A stretch of DNA of 64,000 nt from Paracoccus sp. MBLB3053 (GCF_031822435.1 NZ_JAVQLW010000001.1:62001-126000); one strand, 5' to 3'. Counted from the stretch's first letter, positions 8,415 through 17,903 are shown. Made by a program: numbers and translations. The notes: a model not told the origin generated them from the letters alone.

Positions 8415-9331
8415 TCCTTTGTGCCGGAGAATCGCTGATCGACATGGTGCCGGAAAACGGGACCTTCCGTCCGCTCGCGGGGGGCGCGGTCTATAATACC
8501 GCGATCGCCTTGGGGCGGATCGGCGCGCCTTCGGGCTATCTCTGGCCGATCTCGCGCGATCCCTTTGGCGAAATGTTGCTGCGTCCCCTGGCCGAAGCGA
8601 ATGTGGATACATCGCTCTGCCCCCGCTCGGACCGCCTGACGACACTGGCCTTCGTCACGCTGACCGGCGGCGAGGCGCGCTATTCCTTCTATGATGAGGG
8701 CTCGGCGGGCCGCATGCTCACGCCCGAAGACCTGCCCGCCATCCCGGACGAGATATCGGCGCTTTTCATCGGCGGGATCAGCCTTGTGCCCGATCCCTGC
8801 GGCGCGGCGGTCGAGGAACTGGTCGCCCGGCTTCACCCGCGTGTTCCCGTGATGATCGACCCGAACATCCGCCCCTTCTTCATCGCCGATCCCGACCGTT
8901 ACCGGGCGCGGCTCGAACGGTTGATCGGCATGGCTGACCTGGTGAAGCTTTCGGCCGATGACCTCGAATGGCTGATGCCCGGCGCAAGCTTCGAAGAGGC
9001 CGCAAGCACCATCCTGGCCAAGGGGGCCAAGGTCGTCTTCCAGACCGGCGGCGCACAGGGCGCAGCCGCGCATTGGTCGGGCGAAAGGATCAGCGCGCCC
9101 GCGCTGCGGGTCGACGTCGCGGACACGATCGGTGCGGGCGACACGTTCAACGCTGGCGTGCTGGCAGCATTGCACGCCGAAGGTGCGCTGTCCCGTGAGG
9201 GTATCGACGATCTGAGGCCCGAAACGCTGCTGAAGGCCCTGACCCTTGGCACCCGCGCGGCGGCCGTCACGGTTTCGCGCCCCGGTGCGAACCCGCCCTG
9301 GGCACATGAGCTGGCCGCCCTGCCATCGTGA
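8411..9331 (+). CDS. PfkB-family sugar kinase (fructokinase-like)
   Basis: 306 aa cytosolic kinase. N-terminal GESLIDMVP and GGAVYNTAIALGRIG match the substrate-binding sheet, and the second PfkB signature DTIGAGDTFNAGVLA carries the catalytic D244. It should phosphorylate a sugar, most likely fructose by resemblance, but the substrate cannot be fixed from sequence. Its ATG overlaps the stop of the zinc-ribbon gene (ATGA), so it belongs to the same message although its metabolism seems unrelated. A strong hairpin follows at 9338. Confidence 0.88.
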   Translation: MILCAGESLIDMVPENGTFRPLAGGAVYNTAIALGRIGAPSGYLWPISRDPFGEMLLRPLAEANVDTSLCPRSDRLTTLAFVTLTGGEARYSFYDEGSAGRMLTPEDLPAIPDEISALFIGGISLVPDPCGAAVEELVARLHPRVPVMIDPNIRPFFIADPDRYRARLERLIGMADLVKLSADDLEWLMPGASFEEAASTILAKGAKVVFQTGGAQGAAAHWSGERISAPALRVDVADTIGAGDTFNAGVLAALHAEGALSREGIDDLRPETLLKALTLGTRAAAVTVSRPGANPPWAHELAALPS

Positions 9332-9337
9332 ATGACA

Positions 9338-9360
9338 AAGGCCGCGCATTGCGCGGCCTT
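9338..9360. terminator. Bidirectional terminator between the sugar kinase and hflX
   Basis: AAGGCCGCGC-ATT-GCGCGGCCTT is a perfect 10-bp stem with a 3-nt loop between convergent genes. T-rich tails are modest on both strands; the stem's own AA/TT ends supply part of the tract. Confidence 0.75.
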
Positions 9361-9381
9361 CACTTTGATGGACAGAACGGC

Positions 9382-10689
9382 TCAGATCGCTTCGAACTGC
9401 GCCTTTTGTCGTGCCGTCCAGCTGACGGTCAGGCTGACACCGTTCTCGTCGATCTCTTCGGACTGGACGATGGATTGCTGGTGCAACCATGCGCGGCGGC
9501 GACCGTCTTCAAGTGCAAGGCGCAGCACGGCTTCCTCGCGCGGTTCGTCCAGCGCCTCGGCCAGGCGGGCATCGATTGCCGCCGCAAGTTCCTCCAGACC
9601 GTCGCCCGACAGCGCGCTGATCGCCTGCACCCCCTCGGTCCGGGCATCGGTGCGGCGCAGCGCATCGCGGATTTCCGGGGAAAGCGCGTCGATCTTGTTC
9701 CAGACCTCGATCAGCGGCACATCCTCTTCGACGCCGAGGCTACCCAGGATCTCACCGACGTCGCCGGCCTGCTCTTCGGTTTCGGGATGGCTGATGTCGC
9801 GGACATGCAGGATCAGGTCGGCCGCCAGCACCTCTTCCAGCGTGGCACGGAATGCCGCGACCAGTTCATGCGGCAATTCGCTGATGAACCCGACCGTATC
9901 CGACAGAATCACTCGTCGTCCACCCGGTAGCGTCAACTGCCGCATGGTCGGGTCAAGCGTCGCGAAAAGCTGATCCTTGGCCATGACCTCGGCGCCGGTC
10001 ATCCGGTTGAACAGCGTCGATTTGCCCGCATTCGTGTAGCCCACCAGCGCGACGATCGGGTAAGGCACCTTGGCCCGCGCCTTGCGGTGCAGCTCGCGTG
10101 TCTTGACGACGCGCTCAAGCTGGCGGCGCAGGCGGATCATCTGTTCGTCGATCGCACGGCGGTCGGCCTCGATCTGGGTTTCCCCCGGACCGCCGACAAA
10201 GCCAAGACCGCCGCGCTGGCGTTCAAGGTGGGTCCAGGCGCGTACCAGGCGCGTGCGCTGATAGGCCAGCGCCGCAAGCTCGACCTGCAGCACGCCTTCG
10301 CGCGTATGCGCCCGATCCGCGAATATCTCGAGGATCAGCCCGGTCCGGTCCAGGATCTTTACGCCCCATTCCTTTTCCAGGTTGCGCTGCTGGACCGGGG
10401 TCACCGGCCCGTCGATCAGCACCAGCTCGGCCCCCTCGCCTTCCGACGCGGCCTTCAGGTGATCGCCGATCTCCTGCCGTTTTCCCTTGGAGAACAGCAT
10501 GCCGGCATCGGGACTGCGCAGACGCGCAACTTCCGCCCCCGCGACATCGATCGCGGGGAGCGCATGGGCAAGTGCAATGGCTTCTTCAAGCGCCAACTCG
10601 GGCGAGCGGCGCGTCCGCGAATTCCCCAGATCCGGATGGATCACATAGGCACGAGTGGGGCGTTCGCGGGTCTCGGTCAGTTCTGCCAA
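9382..10689 (-). CDS. hflX: GTPase HflX
   Basis: 435 aa ribosome-associated GTPase. Motifs in order: N-terminal HflX domain with GGLGFVGGPGETQIE (about 160-174), P-loop GYTNAGKS (217-224), G3 DTVGFI (264-269) and G4 NKID (331-334). HflX acts on the 50S subunit and can split stalled ribosomes after stress. The start is TTG at 10689, directly after the hfq stop (TGATTG), with GAGG inside the end of hfq as ribosome site; no ATG lies close by in frame. The hfq-hflX order is conserved in alphaproteobacteria. Confidence 0.95.
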   Translation of the reverse strand: MAELTETRERPTRAYVIHPDLGNSRTRRSPELALEEAIALAHALPAIDVAGAEVARLRSPDAGMLFSKGKRQEIGDHLKAASEGEGAELVLIDGPVTPVQQRNLEKEWGVKILDRTGLILEIFADRAHTREGVLQVELAALAYQRTRLVRAWTHLERQRGGLGFVGGPGETQIEADRRAIDEQMIRLRRQLERVVKTRELHRKARAKVPYPIVALVGYTNAGKSTLFNRMTGAEVMAKDQLFATLDPTMRQLTLPGGRRVILSDTVGFISELPHELVAAFRATLEEVLAADLILHVRDISHPETEEQAGDVGEILGSLGVEEDVPLIEVWNKIDALSPEIRDALRRTDARTEGVQAISALSGDGLEELAAAIDARLAEALDEPREEAVLRLALEDGRRRAWLHQQSIVQSEEIDENGVSLTVSWTARQKAQFEAI

Positions 10690-10923
10690 TCAGTCCTCGC
10701 CGTCGTAAAGGCTGATCGGTTGCCCCGGCATGATGGTCGAAATGGCATGCTTGTAGACCAGCTGCGATTGTCCATCGCGGCGCAGCAGCACGCAGAAATT
10801 GTCGAACCAGGTGATCACACCCTGCAGCTTGACGCCATTGATAAGGAAGATCGTGACCGGAACCTTTCCTTTGCGGACGTGGTTCAGAAAAGCATCCTGA
10901 AGATTTTGTTTGTCGCCGGCCAT
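10690..10923 (-). CDS. hfq: RNA chaperone Hfq
   Basis: 77 aa from ATG 10923 ([18 protein letters not shown]); a longer in-frame start exists only as TTG 10956, and AAGGTG 7 nt before 10923 supports the shorter form. Sm1 is seen in [21 protein letters not shown] and Sm2 in [12 protein letters not shown] with the YKH RNA-binding motif. Hfq hexamers pair small RNAs with mRNAs. It lacks a long C-terminal tail, as is usual in Rhodobacterales. It sits between trkH and hflX. Confidence 0.97.
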   Translation of the reverse strand: MAGDKQNLQDAFLNHVRKGKVPVTIFLINGVKLQGVITWFDNFCVLLRRDGQSQLVYKHAISTIMPGQPISLYDGED

Positions 10924-11034
10924 CCCGTGCACCTTGTTCTTATCGCTGTTTTTCAAGACTTAGGCGAGCCATCCGGGCCATGCAAGCGCGCGGAGAGAGA
11001 ACTGGCGCGTTGCGTTGCATGAACGCCATGTAAA

Positions 11035-12657
11035 TCATTTTCGCCAGTATTCGGGGGAAAGCAATGCAAGCAGCGCAAGTGTCTCGATTCTTCCGACGAT
11101 CATGGCACCTGCCAGAACGCCCTTGGTGATCGCGGGCAAACCCGCCCAACCTTCCCACGGCGCGCCGGCCATCCCGGCCGATCCCTGGAATGTCGGGGTC
11201 AGGGGAATCACCCCCGCAAGCGGGCCGGTATTGGTCAGGGCCGCAATGGACAGGATCGTCGCGCTGTCGAATTCGATCTCCTGAAGCGAGATGAGCATGA
11301 CGATCGCGGCGATCGAACTGGCGAAAAGCATGAAGAAGATGAAGGCGAGATAGGCACCTTCGCGCCGCAGCCGTCTTGCCATCAGCCCGCCCCCACCGAT
11401 CGAGGCCGGGTGGACAATCCGTTCCAGTTCGCGCTCGCTATGACGCGCCAGGGCGTAGACCCGCAGCAGCTTCACACCGCCGGCGGTCGTCGCCACGCCG
11501 CCCCCCATGATCGCAAGCCCGGCCAGCATCAGCCCGGGAGAACTGAGCCCGGACCAGTTGCGCGCGCCCTGCCATTCGTTCGAATTCCACCCTGTCGTGG
11601 TCAGGTAGCTCAGCGCGCTGAAAACACCGCCCCAGGCGGCGGCCACCGCACTGTCGAATGTCTCGATCATGCCGCGCGCCCCGCTGGGCGTTACCCCGAT
11701 AGCGCCCAGGAAATGTCGCAGAAACAGCATGCTCGACACCAGCAGGACGACAAAGACGGCCAACCTCAACTCGGGGTCCGTCCACCAGCTTTCCGAAGTC
11801 TTGAGTTCGCCCCCACCGGGCCAGAATCGCCGCGACAGGGCTGGCAGCAGGAACAGGAAGATCAGGATCTCGCCCGCGAGGCCGCTCGAATGCGCGGCGG
11901 GGCCATTCACCGGGCTGATGCCACTGGTCGAAAGCGTCCCCATCGCGCGGGTCAGCGCGACAAGCCCCGGCTCGCCCAGTATCAAGAGCAATGTCCACAT
12001 CGCGAGCGTGAGCCCGGCATAGACCGGAAACACCTGCCGGAACGAGCGCATCGTCCGGCTGACCGGGTCCGAAAGCTCGGAACGGAAGGTCGGAGACGAA
12101 ATATGGGTGGTCGGACTGCGCGGCCGCGCCGAGGCCGGAAGCCGTTCGAAGCTTTCGTTCCTGCCATAGGGCGACGAGATGATCTCGAACCCCCCGACCC
12201 GCAGCGGGGCAAGCAGCGAGACGGCCGCGACCAGCATGAACAGACCCCCCATCCAGCCCACCATCGAGCGCCACAAATGCAGGGGCGCAGGCAGCAGTTC
12301 AGCCGAATACAGCGTCGCCCCGGTCGTCGTCAGGCAAGAGATCATCTCCCACCAGGCATTGAAGAAGCCGGTATCGCGCAGGCCAAGCAAAAAGGGCACG
12401 GCCATCATCGCGGGCAGCAGCGTCATCGCGCCGACCATCGTCAGCAGCACGCTGCGCGGGCGTGATGCGCGGGGCCGGTCGGCGGTGGCGATCCCGACAA
12501 GCGCCGACATGATCAGGAAAACCCCGCCACAGCTTAGAAATGCCTGACCGAGATGGTGCATTTCCAGCGCATGGGCATAGGCGCCCGGCAGGATCATCGA
12601 CAGCGCCACGATCCCCGCAAGGATGACAAGAAGCGGCAGGCGCAGCAGCAGATCCAT
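11035..12657 (-). CDS. trkH: Potassium uptake protein TrkH family
   Basis: 540 aa inner-membrane protein with about ten hydrophobic segments. Pore-loop-like motifs with the selectivity TTTGA/TTTGW pattern are visible (CLTTTGATLYSAELLP about 110; SYLTTTGWNSNEWQG; LTNTGPLAGVIP near the end). It is the pore subunit that works with TrkA, encoded 8 bp upstream. A soluble segment between helices (about 160-205, Arg/Ser-rich, NESFERLPASARPRSP) is typical of this alphaproteobacterial group. Confidence 0.93.
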   Translation of the reverse strand: MDLLLRLPLLVILAGIVALSMILPGAYAHALEMHHLGQAFLSCGGVFLIMSALVGIATADRPRASRPRSVLLTMVGAMTLLPAMMAVPFLLGLRDTGFFNAWWEMISCLTTTGATLYSAELLPAPLHLWRSMVGWMGGLFMLVAAVSLLAPLRVGGFEIISSPYGRNESFERLPASARPRSPTTHISSPTFRSELSDPVSRTMRSFRQVFPVYAGLTLAMWTLLLILGEPGLVALTRAMGTLSTSGISPVNGPAAHSSGLAGEILIFLFLLPALSRRFWPGGGELKTSESWWTDPELRLAVFVVLLVSSMLFLRHFLGAIGVTPSGARGMIETFDSAVAAAWGGVFSALSYLTTTGWNSNEWQGARNWSGLSSPGLMLAGLAIMGGGVATTAGGVKLLRVYALARHSERELERIVHPASIGGGGLMARRLRREGAYLAFIFFMLFASSIAAIVMLISLQEIEFDSATILSIAALTNTGPLAGVIPLTPTFQGSAGMAGAPWEGWAGLPAITKGVLAGAMIVGRIETLALLALLSPEYWRK

Positions 12658-12665
12658 AGCGGGCC

Positions 12666-14042
12666 TCAGAAGAAGTCGATCGAGACCTGCAGCAGGCGCT
12701 CGACCTCCGCAATGTCCGACGTCAGTGCGAAGATGACGACAAGGTCGCCCTCTTCGATGCGCAGATCGCCGGTGGGCTTGACCACGCGGCTGCCTTTCAT
12801 GACGGCGCCGATCAACGCGCCTTCCGGGAACTCGATGTCACGGATCGGCCTGCCCGCGATGGGCGAAGTCGACAGCACCTGCGCCTCGATCACCTCGGCC
12901 TCGGCATCACCGACGGAGTAGATGTCGCGCACCCGGCCGTGCCGGATATGGCGCAGGATGGTCGAAACCGTGCTGGCCCGGGGGTTGATGAAGGCGTCAA
13001 TGTCCAGCGTGTCCATCAGCGACATCAGCGTCGGGTCGTTGATCAGCGAAATGGCAAGCTTAGCCCCCGCCTGTTTGGCACGGACAGCGGCCAGGATATT
13101 CGTCTTGTCGTCATCGGTCACGGCAAGAACCGCATCCGTGCGCGGCACGCCCGCCTCTTCCAGCAATTCGGCTGAAAGCCCGTCGCCATTCAGCACGATC
13201 GTCCGGTTCAGCGTGTCGGCGGCATCCTCGGCTCGGGCGCGGTCGCGCTCGATCACCTTGACGCGCACCCGCTCGGCCCGCGATTCCAGGGTCTGCGCCA
13301 CCGCAAGACCGACATTCCCTGCCCCGATGATCACGACGCTTTCCTGCCTTTCGGCAGGCTTGCCAAAGATCTCCAGCGTGCGCGGCACGTCTTCGGACAG
13401 GGTGAAGACATAGATCTGGTCGCCGTCGAAAAGCTGATCGCCGGGTTCGGGCGCAAAAAGCTTTCCGCCCCGCCGCACCCCGGCCACGATCGCGCTGAGG
13501 CTGGAAAACATCTCGTCCAGCTGGCGCAGCGGTGTGTTCAGAACCGGGCTGTCGGATTCGAGCGATATCCCCAGAAGCTGCAGCCGACCGTTCAGGAAGC
13601 TTTCGGCGTCGAAGGTCGAGGGCGCGGAAAGCCGCTGCAGGGCCGCGCGCGCCACTTCGCGTTCCGGGCTGATCACCACGTCGATCGGCAGGTGGTCGGT
13701 ACGGTAGAGATCGGAATAGATCGCATCCAGATAGGCCGAGGAACGCAGACGCGCGATCTTGCGCGGCACCTGGAAAACGGAATGCGCGACCTGGCAGGTC
13801 ACCATGTTCACTTCGTCCGAATGCGTCGCCGCGATGATCAGGTCGGCATCGCGTGCGCCTGCGCGGTCAAGCACGTCGGGATGGCTGGCAAAACCCGTCA
13901 CGCCCTGCACATCCAGCGCATCGGTTGCACGACGGATAAGCTCGGCGCTGGTGTCGATGATGGTGACGTCGTTGCGCTCGCCAGCCAGATGGCGCGCGAT
14001 GTGCCAGCCGACCTGGCCGGCCCCGCAAATGATGATCTTCAT
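12666..14042 (-). CDS. trkA: Trk potassium regulator TrkA
   Basis: 458 aa cytosolic, NAD-binding gating subunit of the Trk K+ system. Two RCK modules: the first begins MKIIICGAGQVGWHIARHLAG (residues 1-20) with the GxGxxG nucleotide site, the second starts at about residue 232 (VVIIGAGNVGLAVAQTLE). Each is followed by a TrkA_C domain (RGGKLFAPEPGDQLFDGDQIYVF; KPTGDLRIEEGDLVVIFAL). ATG 14042 has AAGG upstream. It follows ntrX after a strong stem-loop, so it may be a separate unit from ntrYX. Confidence 0.96.
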   Translation of the reverse strand: MKIIICGAGQVGWHIARHLAGERNDVTIIDTSAELIRRATDALDVQGVTGFASHPDVLDRAGARDADLIIAATHSDEVNMVTCQVAHSVFQVPRKIARLRSSAYLDAIYSDLYRTDHLPIDVVISPEREVARAALQRLSAPSTFDAESFLNGRLQLLGISLESDSPVLNTPLRQLDEMFSSLSAIVAGVRRGGKLFAPEPGDQLFDGDQIYVFTLSEDVPRTLEIFGKPAERQESVVIIGAGNVGLAVAQTLESRAERVRVKVIERDRARAEDAADTLNRTIVLNGDGLSAELLEEAGVPRTDAVLAVTDDDKTNILAAVRAKQAGAKLAISLINDPTLMSLMDTLDIDAFINPRASTVSTILRHIRHGRVRDIYSVGDAEAEVIEAQVLSTSPIAGRPIRDIEFPEGALIGAVMKGSRVVKPTGDLRIEEGDLVVIFALTSDIAEVERLLQVSIDFF

Positions 14043-14109
14043 CTTGGCCTTGTCCCTTCAGCCCCCGGCGCGGCCGATCCTAGCGCGGCCATGGAATTGC
14101 GCATACAGC

Positions 14110-14178
14110 AAAAATCCGGTGCCGGGCAGCCCGCATGCGTGCGTCCGGACGGGGCCCGGACCGCACGCGATGCGGGCT
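14110..14178 (-). terminator. Long stem-loop between ntrX and trkA
   Basis: Arms 14128-14148 and 14156-14178 pair over about 21 bp (9+7+5 with single-base bulges) around a 7-nt loop and include the ntrX stop codon. Five T on the minus strand (14114-14110) follow only after 13 nt, so it is not a textbook terminator. It may be a partial terminator or an mRNA processing/stability element. Confidence 0.5.
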
Positions 14179-15566
14179 CACTTGCCCATCAGTTCTTCTT
14201 CAACACGGACGCCGCCAACGACGCCCAACGATTTCAGCTTGCGATGCAGCGCCGAGCGCTCCATCCCGACGAACTGCGCGGTGCGGCTGATATTGCCGCC
14301 AAAGCGGTTGATCTGCGCCAGCAGGTATTCCCGCTCGAACAGCTCGCGTGCCTCGCGCAGGGCCAGGCTGGTGATCTGCGGTCCCAGCGCAAGCGTATCG
14401 CTTGAACCGGTTTGGCCGCCCTGTGCCTCCAGCTCACCCGGGACGATCGGACCGGACCCATCGCCAAGGATCAGGACCCGTTCGATCACGTTGCGCAGCT
14501 GCCGGATGTTGCCGGGCCAGGCCATGACCTGAAGCGCGGCAACGGTTTCTTCCGGCAGGGTCCGCAGCGGGAGACCCTGAGCGGCATGGAACTGCGCGAT
14601 GAAATGCTCGGCCAGGTGGGCGATATCCTCGCGGCGCTCGGCCAGCGACGGGACCGGGACCGGGACGACGTTCAGCCGGTCATAAAGCTCCTGTCGGAAA
14701 CGTCCCGCCGTGATCTCGGTCGCAAGGTCGCGGTTGGTCGAGGAAATCACCCGCAGATCGACCCGCACCTTGTCGGTGCCGCCAGAACGCTGGAACTGCT
14801 GTTCGGTCAGGACGCGCAGGATCTTGGTCTGCGTGCCCAAGGGCATGTCCGCGACCTCGTCGAAATAGATCACGCCCCCATGGGCCTGTTCCAGAAGACC
14901 GGGCTCGATCCCGCGTTCGCTGGTTTCGCGGCCGAACAGCACCTCTTCCATATGCTCGGGCTCGATCGTCGCGCAGGGCACGGCGATGAAGGGTTCGCGC
15001 GCGCGGGGGCTTTGGGCATGAATGTAGCGTGCGGCCATTTCCTTGCCCGCGCCGGGCTCACCCGACAGCATGATCCGCCCGTTCGACTTCGACACCTTGT
15101 CGAGCTGCTCGCGCAACCGCCGGAAGGCGGCGGAATTGCCCAGCATCTCGGCCGCGCGGGATTCGCTTCGTTTCAGCGTCGAGTTCTCGCGCCTCAGCCG
15201 CGATGTCTCCATCGCGCGACGGATCACGACCAGAAGCTGGTCGATGTTGAAGGGCTTTTCGATGAAGTCGTAAGCCCCCTGCTTGATCGCGGCGACCGCG
15301 ATCTCGATGTTCCCATGCCCCGAGATGATCACGACGGGAACGTCGGGATTGTTGCGCTTGACCTGCTTCAGGATGTCGATCCCGTCCATCTTGCTGTCCT
15401 TCAGCCAGATGTCGAGGATCATCAGGGCGGGTTCGGCAAGGTTGATCTCGGCCACGGCCTGGTCGGAATTCGCGGCCATTCGTGTCGAGAAGCCCTCGTC
15501 CCTGAGAATGTCCGAGATCAGTTCGCGAATGTCTTTTTCGTCGTCAACGATGAGGATGTCAGTCAT
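14178..15566 (-). CDS. ntrX: Nitrogen response regulator NtrX
   Basis: 462 aa. Receiver domain with phospho-acceptor D52 and K104; AAA+ domain with Walker A GEPGAGKE (169-176) and Walker B region VIYFDEVAD (232-240); C-terminal Fis-type helix-turn-helix (NISRTAQFVGMERSALHRKL). The GAFTGA loop that contacts sigma54 is absent: the stretch between FGRE (211) and GLLEQAHGG is shortened. It should therefore not activate sigma54 polymerase in the usual way. It is paired with NtrY (ATGA overlap) and in this group acts on respiration, cell envelope and nitrogen genes. Confidence 0.95.
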   Translation of the reverse strand: MTDILIVDDEKDIRELISDILRDEGFSTRMAANSDQAVAEINLAEPALMILDIWLKDSKMDGIDILKQVKRNNPDVPVVIISGHGNIEIAVAAIKQGAYDFIEKPFNIDQLLVVIRRAMETSRLRRENSTLKRSESRAAEMLGNSAAFRRLREQLDKVSKSNGRIMLSGEPGAGKEMAARYIHAQSPRAREPFIAVPCATIEPEHMEEVLFGRETSERGIEPGLLEQAHGGVIYFDEVADMPLGTQTKILRVLTEQQFQRSGGTDKVRVDLRVISSTNRDLATEITAGRFRQELYDRLNVVPVPVPSLAERREDIAHLAEHFIAQFHAAQGLPLRTLPEETVAALQVMAWPGNIRQLRNVIERVLILGDGSGPIVPGELEAQGGQTGSSDTLALGPQITSLALREARELFEREYLLAQINRFGGNISRTAQFVGMERSALHRKLKSLGVVGGVRVEEELMGK

Positions 15567-17836
15567 TTCACGTGGTCCTGCTCTAGTTTCTGGCGCCGCG
15601 CCGACAGGCGCACGGGCTGGCGTTCGCGGGGCAGGCGGATCTGGGCCATCGCACCCCGGTGACCGCCTGCGTCGGTCAGGGTGAAATTGCCGCCATGCTC
15701 CTCGACGATCTTCTTGACGATGGGTAGGCCCAGCCCGGTGCCTCCCTGCTTCATGGTGACATACGGCTCGAACAGCCGCGAACGGTCCTCGGGCAGGCCC
15801 GGTCCGTTGTCGATGATCCGGATCGTCACCGCATCCGGCGCAGAAGTCAGCTCGACCCTGATTTCGGGTCTCCAGCCTTCGGGCGGATCTGCCCGCAATT
15901 CATCAAGCGCTTCGCCCGCATTCTTCAGAAGGTTGGTAAAGACCTGCCGCATCATGCCCGCATCGGCATCGACAATCACCGGTTCATCCGGGATCTGCGA
16001 CACCAGCGCCCCCTGCAACGCATCGCGCTGCATCAACTCGCTGTCGCGCAAAAGCTTTGCGATGTCGGTTTCCTTGCGATCCGGCTCGGGCATGCGGGCA
16101 AAGCGCGAGAACTCGTCCACGATCCGGCGCAGGTCATTGGTCTGGCGGATGATGACTTCGGTATATTGTTCGAGCGCCTCGCGATCATTTCCGGCGATGG
16201 GGCCGAACTTGCGTTTCAGACGCTCGGCCGAAAGCTGGATCGGGGTCAAAGGGTTCTTGATCTCATGCGCGACGCGGCGGGCCACGTCGCCCCAGGCCGC
16301 CATGCGCTGCGCCGAGACGAGATCGGTCACATCATCGAGCGCAACGACATAGCCTTCCAGCCCGCCTGCGGCACCGCGCCGGATGGCCATCCGCACAAGC
16401 AGGCTTTCCACCCGACCTTCGCGGCTGAGCCGGATCTCGTCCTGCACCGATTCATTCACCGATTGCTCAAGACGGTCGAACAGCGGCGCGAATTCCGGCA
16501 CCAGTTCGGAAAGCAGCCGGTCATGCGATGCGTCCGGGTCCAGCCCCAGAAGACGCGTCGCCGACCGGTTCAGGAAATCGATCTCTCCCGCCGCGTCCAG
16601 CCCGATCACGCCCGCCGTGACCGAGGACAGAACGGAATCGAACAGACGCCGTCGATCGTCGGCGGCACGATAGCTTTCGACAAGCTCCTGTCGCTGCGCC
16701 TTCAACTGTCGGGTCATGCGGTTGAAGCTTTGTCCCAGCGTCTGGATTTCGTCCCCCGTGTCGGGTTCGGGGATCTGCAGGTCAAGATTGCCCTGCCCGA
16801 CCTGTTCGGATGCTTCGGCCAGACGGCCGATCGGGCGGGACAGCCGGTCGGCGAACCACAGTCCCAGCCACATCGCAGCTGCCACAAGAAGCAGCGCAAA
16901 GCCCAGATAGAGCATCGAAAATTCCAGAAGCACGCGACCGCGTTCCTGTTCAAGCCGCTGGTATTCGCCGACGCTCTGGCGGGTGTCGTCCAGCAGCCCC
17001 AGCAATTTCCCGTCGACATCCCGCGTCACGTAAAGATAGCGGTCCGCAAGCGGGGTCAGCGGGACCAACGCGCGAAATTCGTTGTTCTGCCAATCCTGGA
17101 TCAGCACCAACCCCTGGCTTTGGGCCTGGTCGAACTGGACGGGCGAGGGCTGTTCATACCAGAACTGATAGCTGCGTTCGCCGCGCGCCCTGATCGTGCC
17201 GCGCCCGTCGATCACATAGGCTTCGCGCAGCCCGCGCTGGATTTGCACCTGGCCCTGCCCCAGAAGCTGGCGCAACTCGCCATCCCCCAGCATCGGATTC
17301 TGCCGGGCGGCCTGGATCAGCGCGCCGGCCAGAAGCTTGGCATCATTGGTCAGGTCGCGGCGATGTTCTTCCTGATAAGCCTCGGCGGCGGCAAGCGAAC
17401 TGCGCACCACCTGCTGGACGCGGTTCGAGAACCACCCTTCCAGACCGATATTCACGGTAAGTCCCGCGAAAAGCGCGACAAGCACCGTGGGCACGAGCGC
17501 GATCGTCGCAAAGACCCCGACGAGCCGCAGGTGCAGGCGCGATCCTGCCGCCGAGCGCCGCCGCGCCGCGACAATGCCCGTCATCCGCGTGGCCACCAGT
17601 CCAGTGAGCACGATCAGGTAGAGAAGATCGGCCAACAGCACGAGGCGCAGCAGCGCCCGACCATATTCGGCCCCAGCCAACGGGCCCATGATCGTGAAGG
17701 TCAGGCCAGCAAGAACCGGACCCAACACGGCCAATCCCACTGTGGCCACGTTACGAACGCGACGAAGGCGCCGCAATCGCACGACGCGTTCCCATGTGTC
17801 CCTGGACAGCGATCCCGCCAACTCGCCCGACCTCAC
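15563..17836 (-). CDS. ntrY: Sensor histidine kinase NtrY
   Basis: 757 aa membrane kinase. N-terminal hydrophobic segments (about 30-55, 60-80, 95-125) precede a periplasmic sensor region, then another membrane segment (about 305-330). A HAMP domain follows (LSRPIGRLAEASEQVGQGNL), a PAS-like region, the H-box HEIKNPLTPIQLSAERLK and an ATPase domain with DNGPGLPED and GGTGLGLPIVKKIVEEHGG. It phosphorylates NtrX. The start is GTG 17836; no better start is nearby. It lies 69 bp downstream of ntrC in the same direction. Confidence 0.94.
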   Translation of the reverse strand: MRSGELAGSLSRDTWERVVRLRRLRRVRNVATVGLAVLGPVLAGLTFTIMGPLAGAEYGRALLRLVLLADLLYLIVLTGLVATRMTGIVAARRRSAAGSRLHLRLVGVFATIALVPTVLVALFAGLTVNIGLEGWFSNRVQQVVRSSLAAAEAYQEEHRRDLTNDAKLLAGALIQAARQNPMLGDGELRQLLGQGQVQIQRGLREAYVIDGRGTIRARGERSYQFWYEQPSPVQFDQAQSQGLVLIQDWQNNEFRALVPLTPLADRYLYVTRDVDGKLLGLLDDTRQSVGEYQRLEQERGRVLLEFSMLYLGFALLLVAAAMWLGLWFADRLSRPIGRLAEASEQVGQGNLDLQIPEPDTGDEIQTLGQSFNRMTRQLKAQRQELVESYRAADDRRRLFDSVLSSVTAGVIGLDAAGEIDFLNRSATRLLGLDPDASHDRLLSELVPEFAPLFDRLEQSVNESVQDEIRLSREGRVESLLVRMAIRRGAAGGLEGYVVALDDVTDLVSAQRMAAWGDVARRVAHEIKNPLTPIQLSAERLKRKFGPIAGNDREALEQYTEVIIRQTNDLRRIVDEFSRFARMPEPDRKETDIAKLLRDSELMQRDALQGALVSQIPDEPVIVDADAGMMRQVFTNLLKNAGEALDELRADPPEGWRPEIRVELTSAPDAVTIRIIDNGPGLPEDRSRLFEPYVTMKQGGTGLGLPIVKKIVEEHGGNFTLTDAGGHRGAMAQIRLPRERQPVRLSARRQKLEQDHVK

Positions 17837-17841
17837 GGTTT

Positions 17842-17859
17842 CGCCGCTGTTCCGCGGCG
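17842..17859. other. Small hairpin just before ntrY
   Basis: CGCCGC-TGTTCC-GCGGCG forms a 6-bp stem ending 6 bp before the GTG start of ntrY. It may influence ntrY translation. Confidence 0.35.
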
Positions 17860-17861
17860 TT

Positions 17862-17903
17862 TCTGTGGCCGCTGCGTGACTTCCGTGCGACCATCTGTGG
17901 CCG
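17862..17903. repeat. Two 10-bp direct repeats between ntrC and ntrY
   Basis: TCTGTGGCCG occurs at 17862-17871 and 17894-17903, start to start 32 bp, about three helical turns, inside the 69-bp ntrC/ntrY gap. The spacing on one face of the helix suggests a regulator site for a promoter in front of ntrYX. The protein is unknown. Confidence 0.4.

Noticed and set aside
10924..10956. Longer Hfq starting at TTG 10956
   Set aside because: The extension is not part of the known Hfq N-terminus, and AAGGTG supports ATG 10923.
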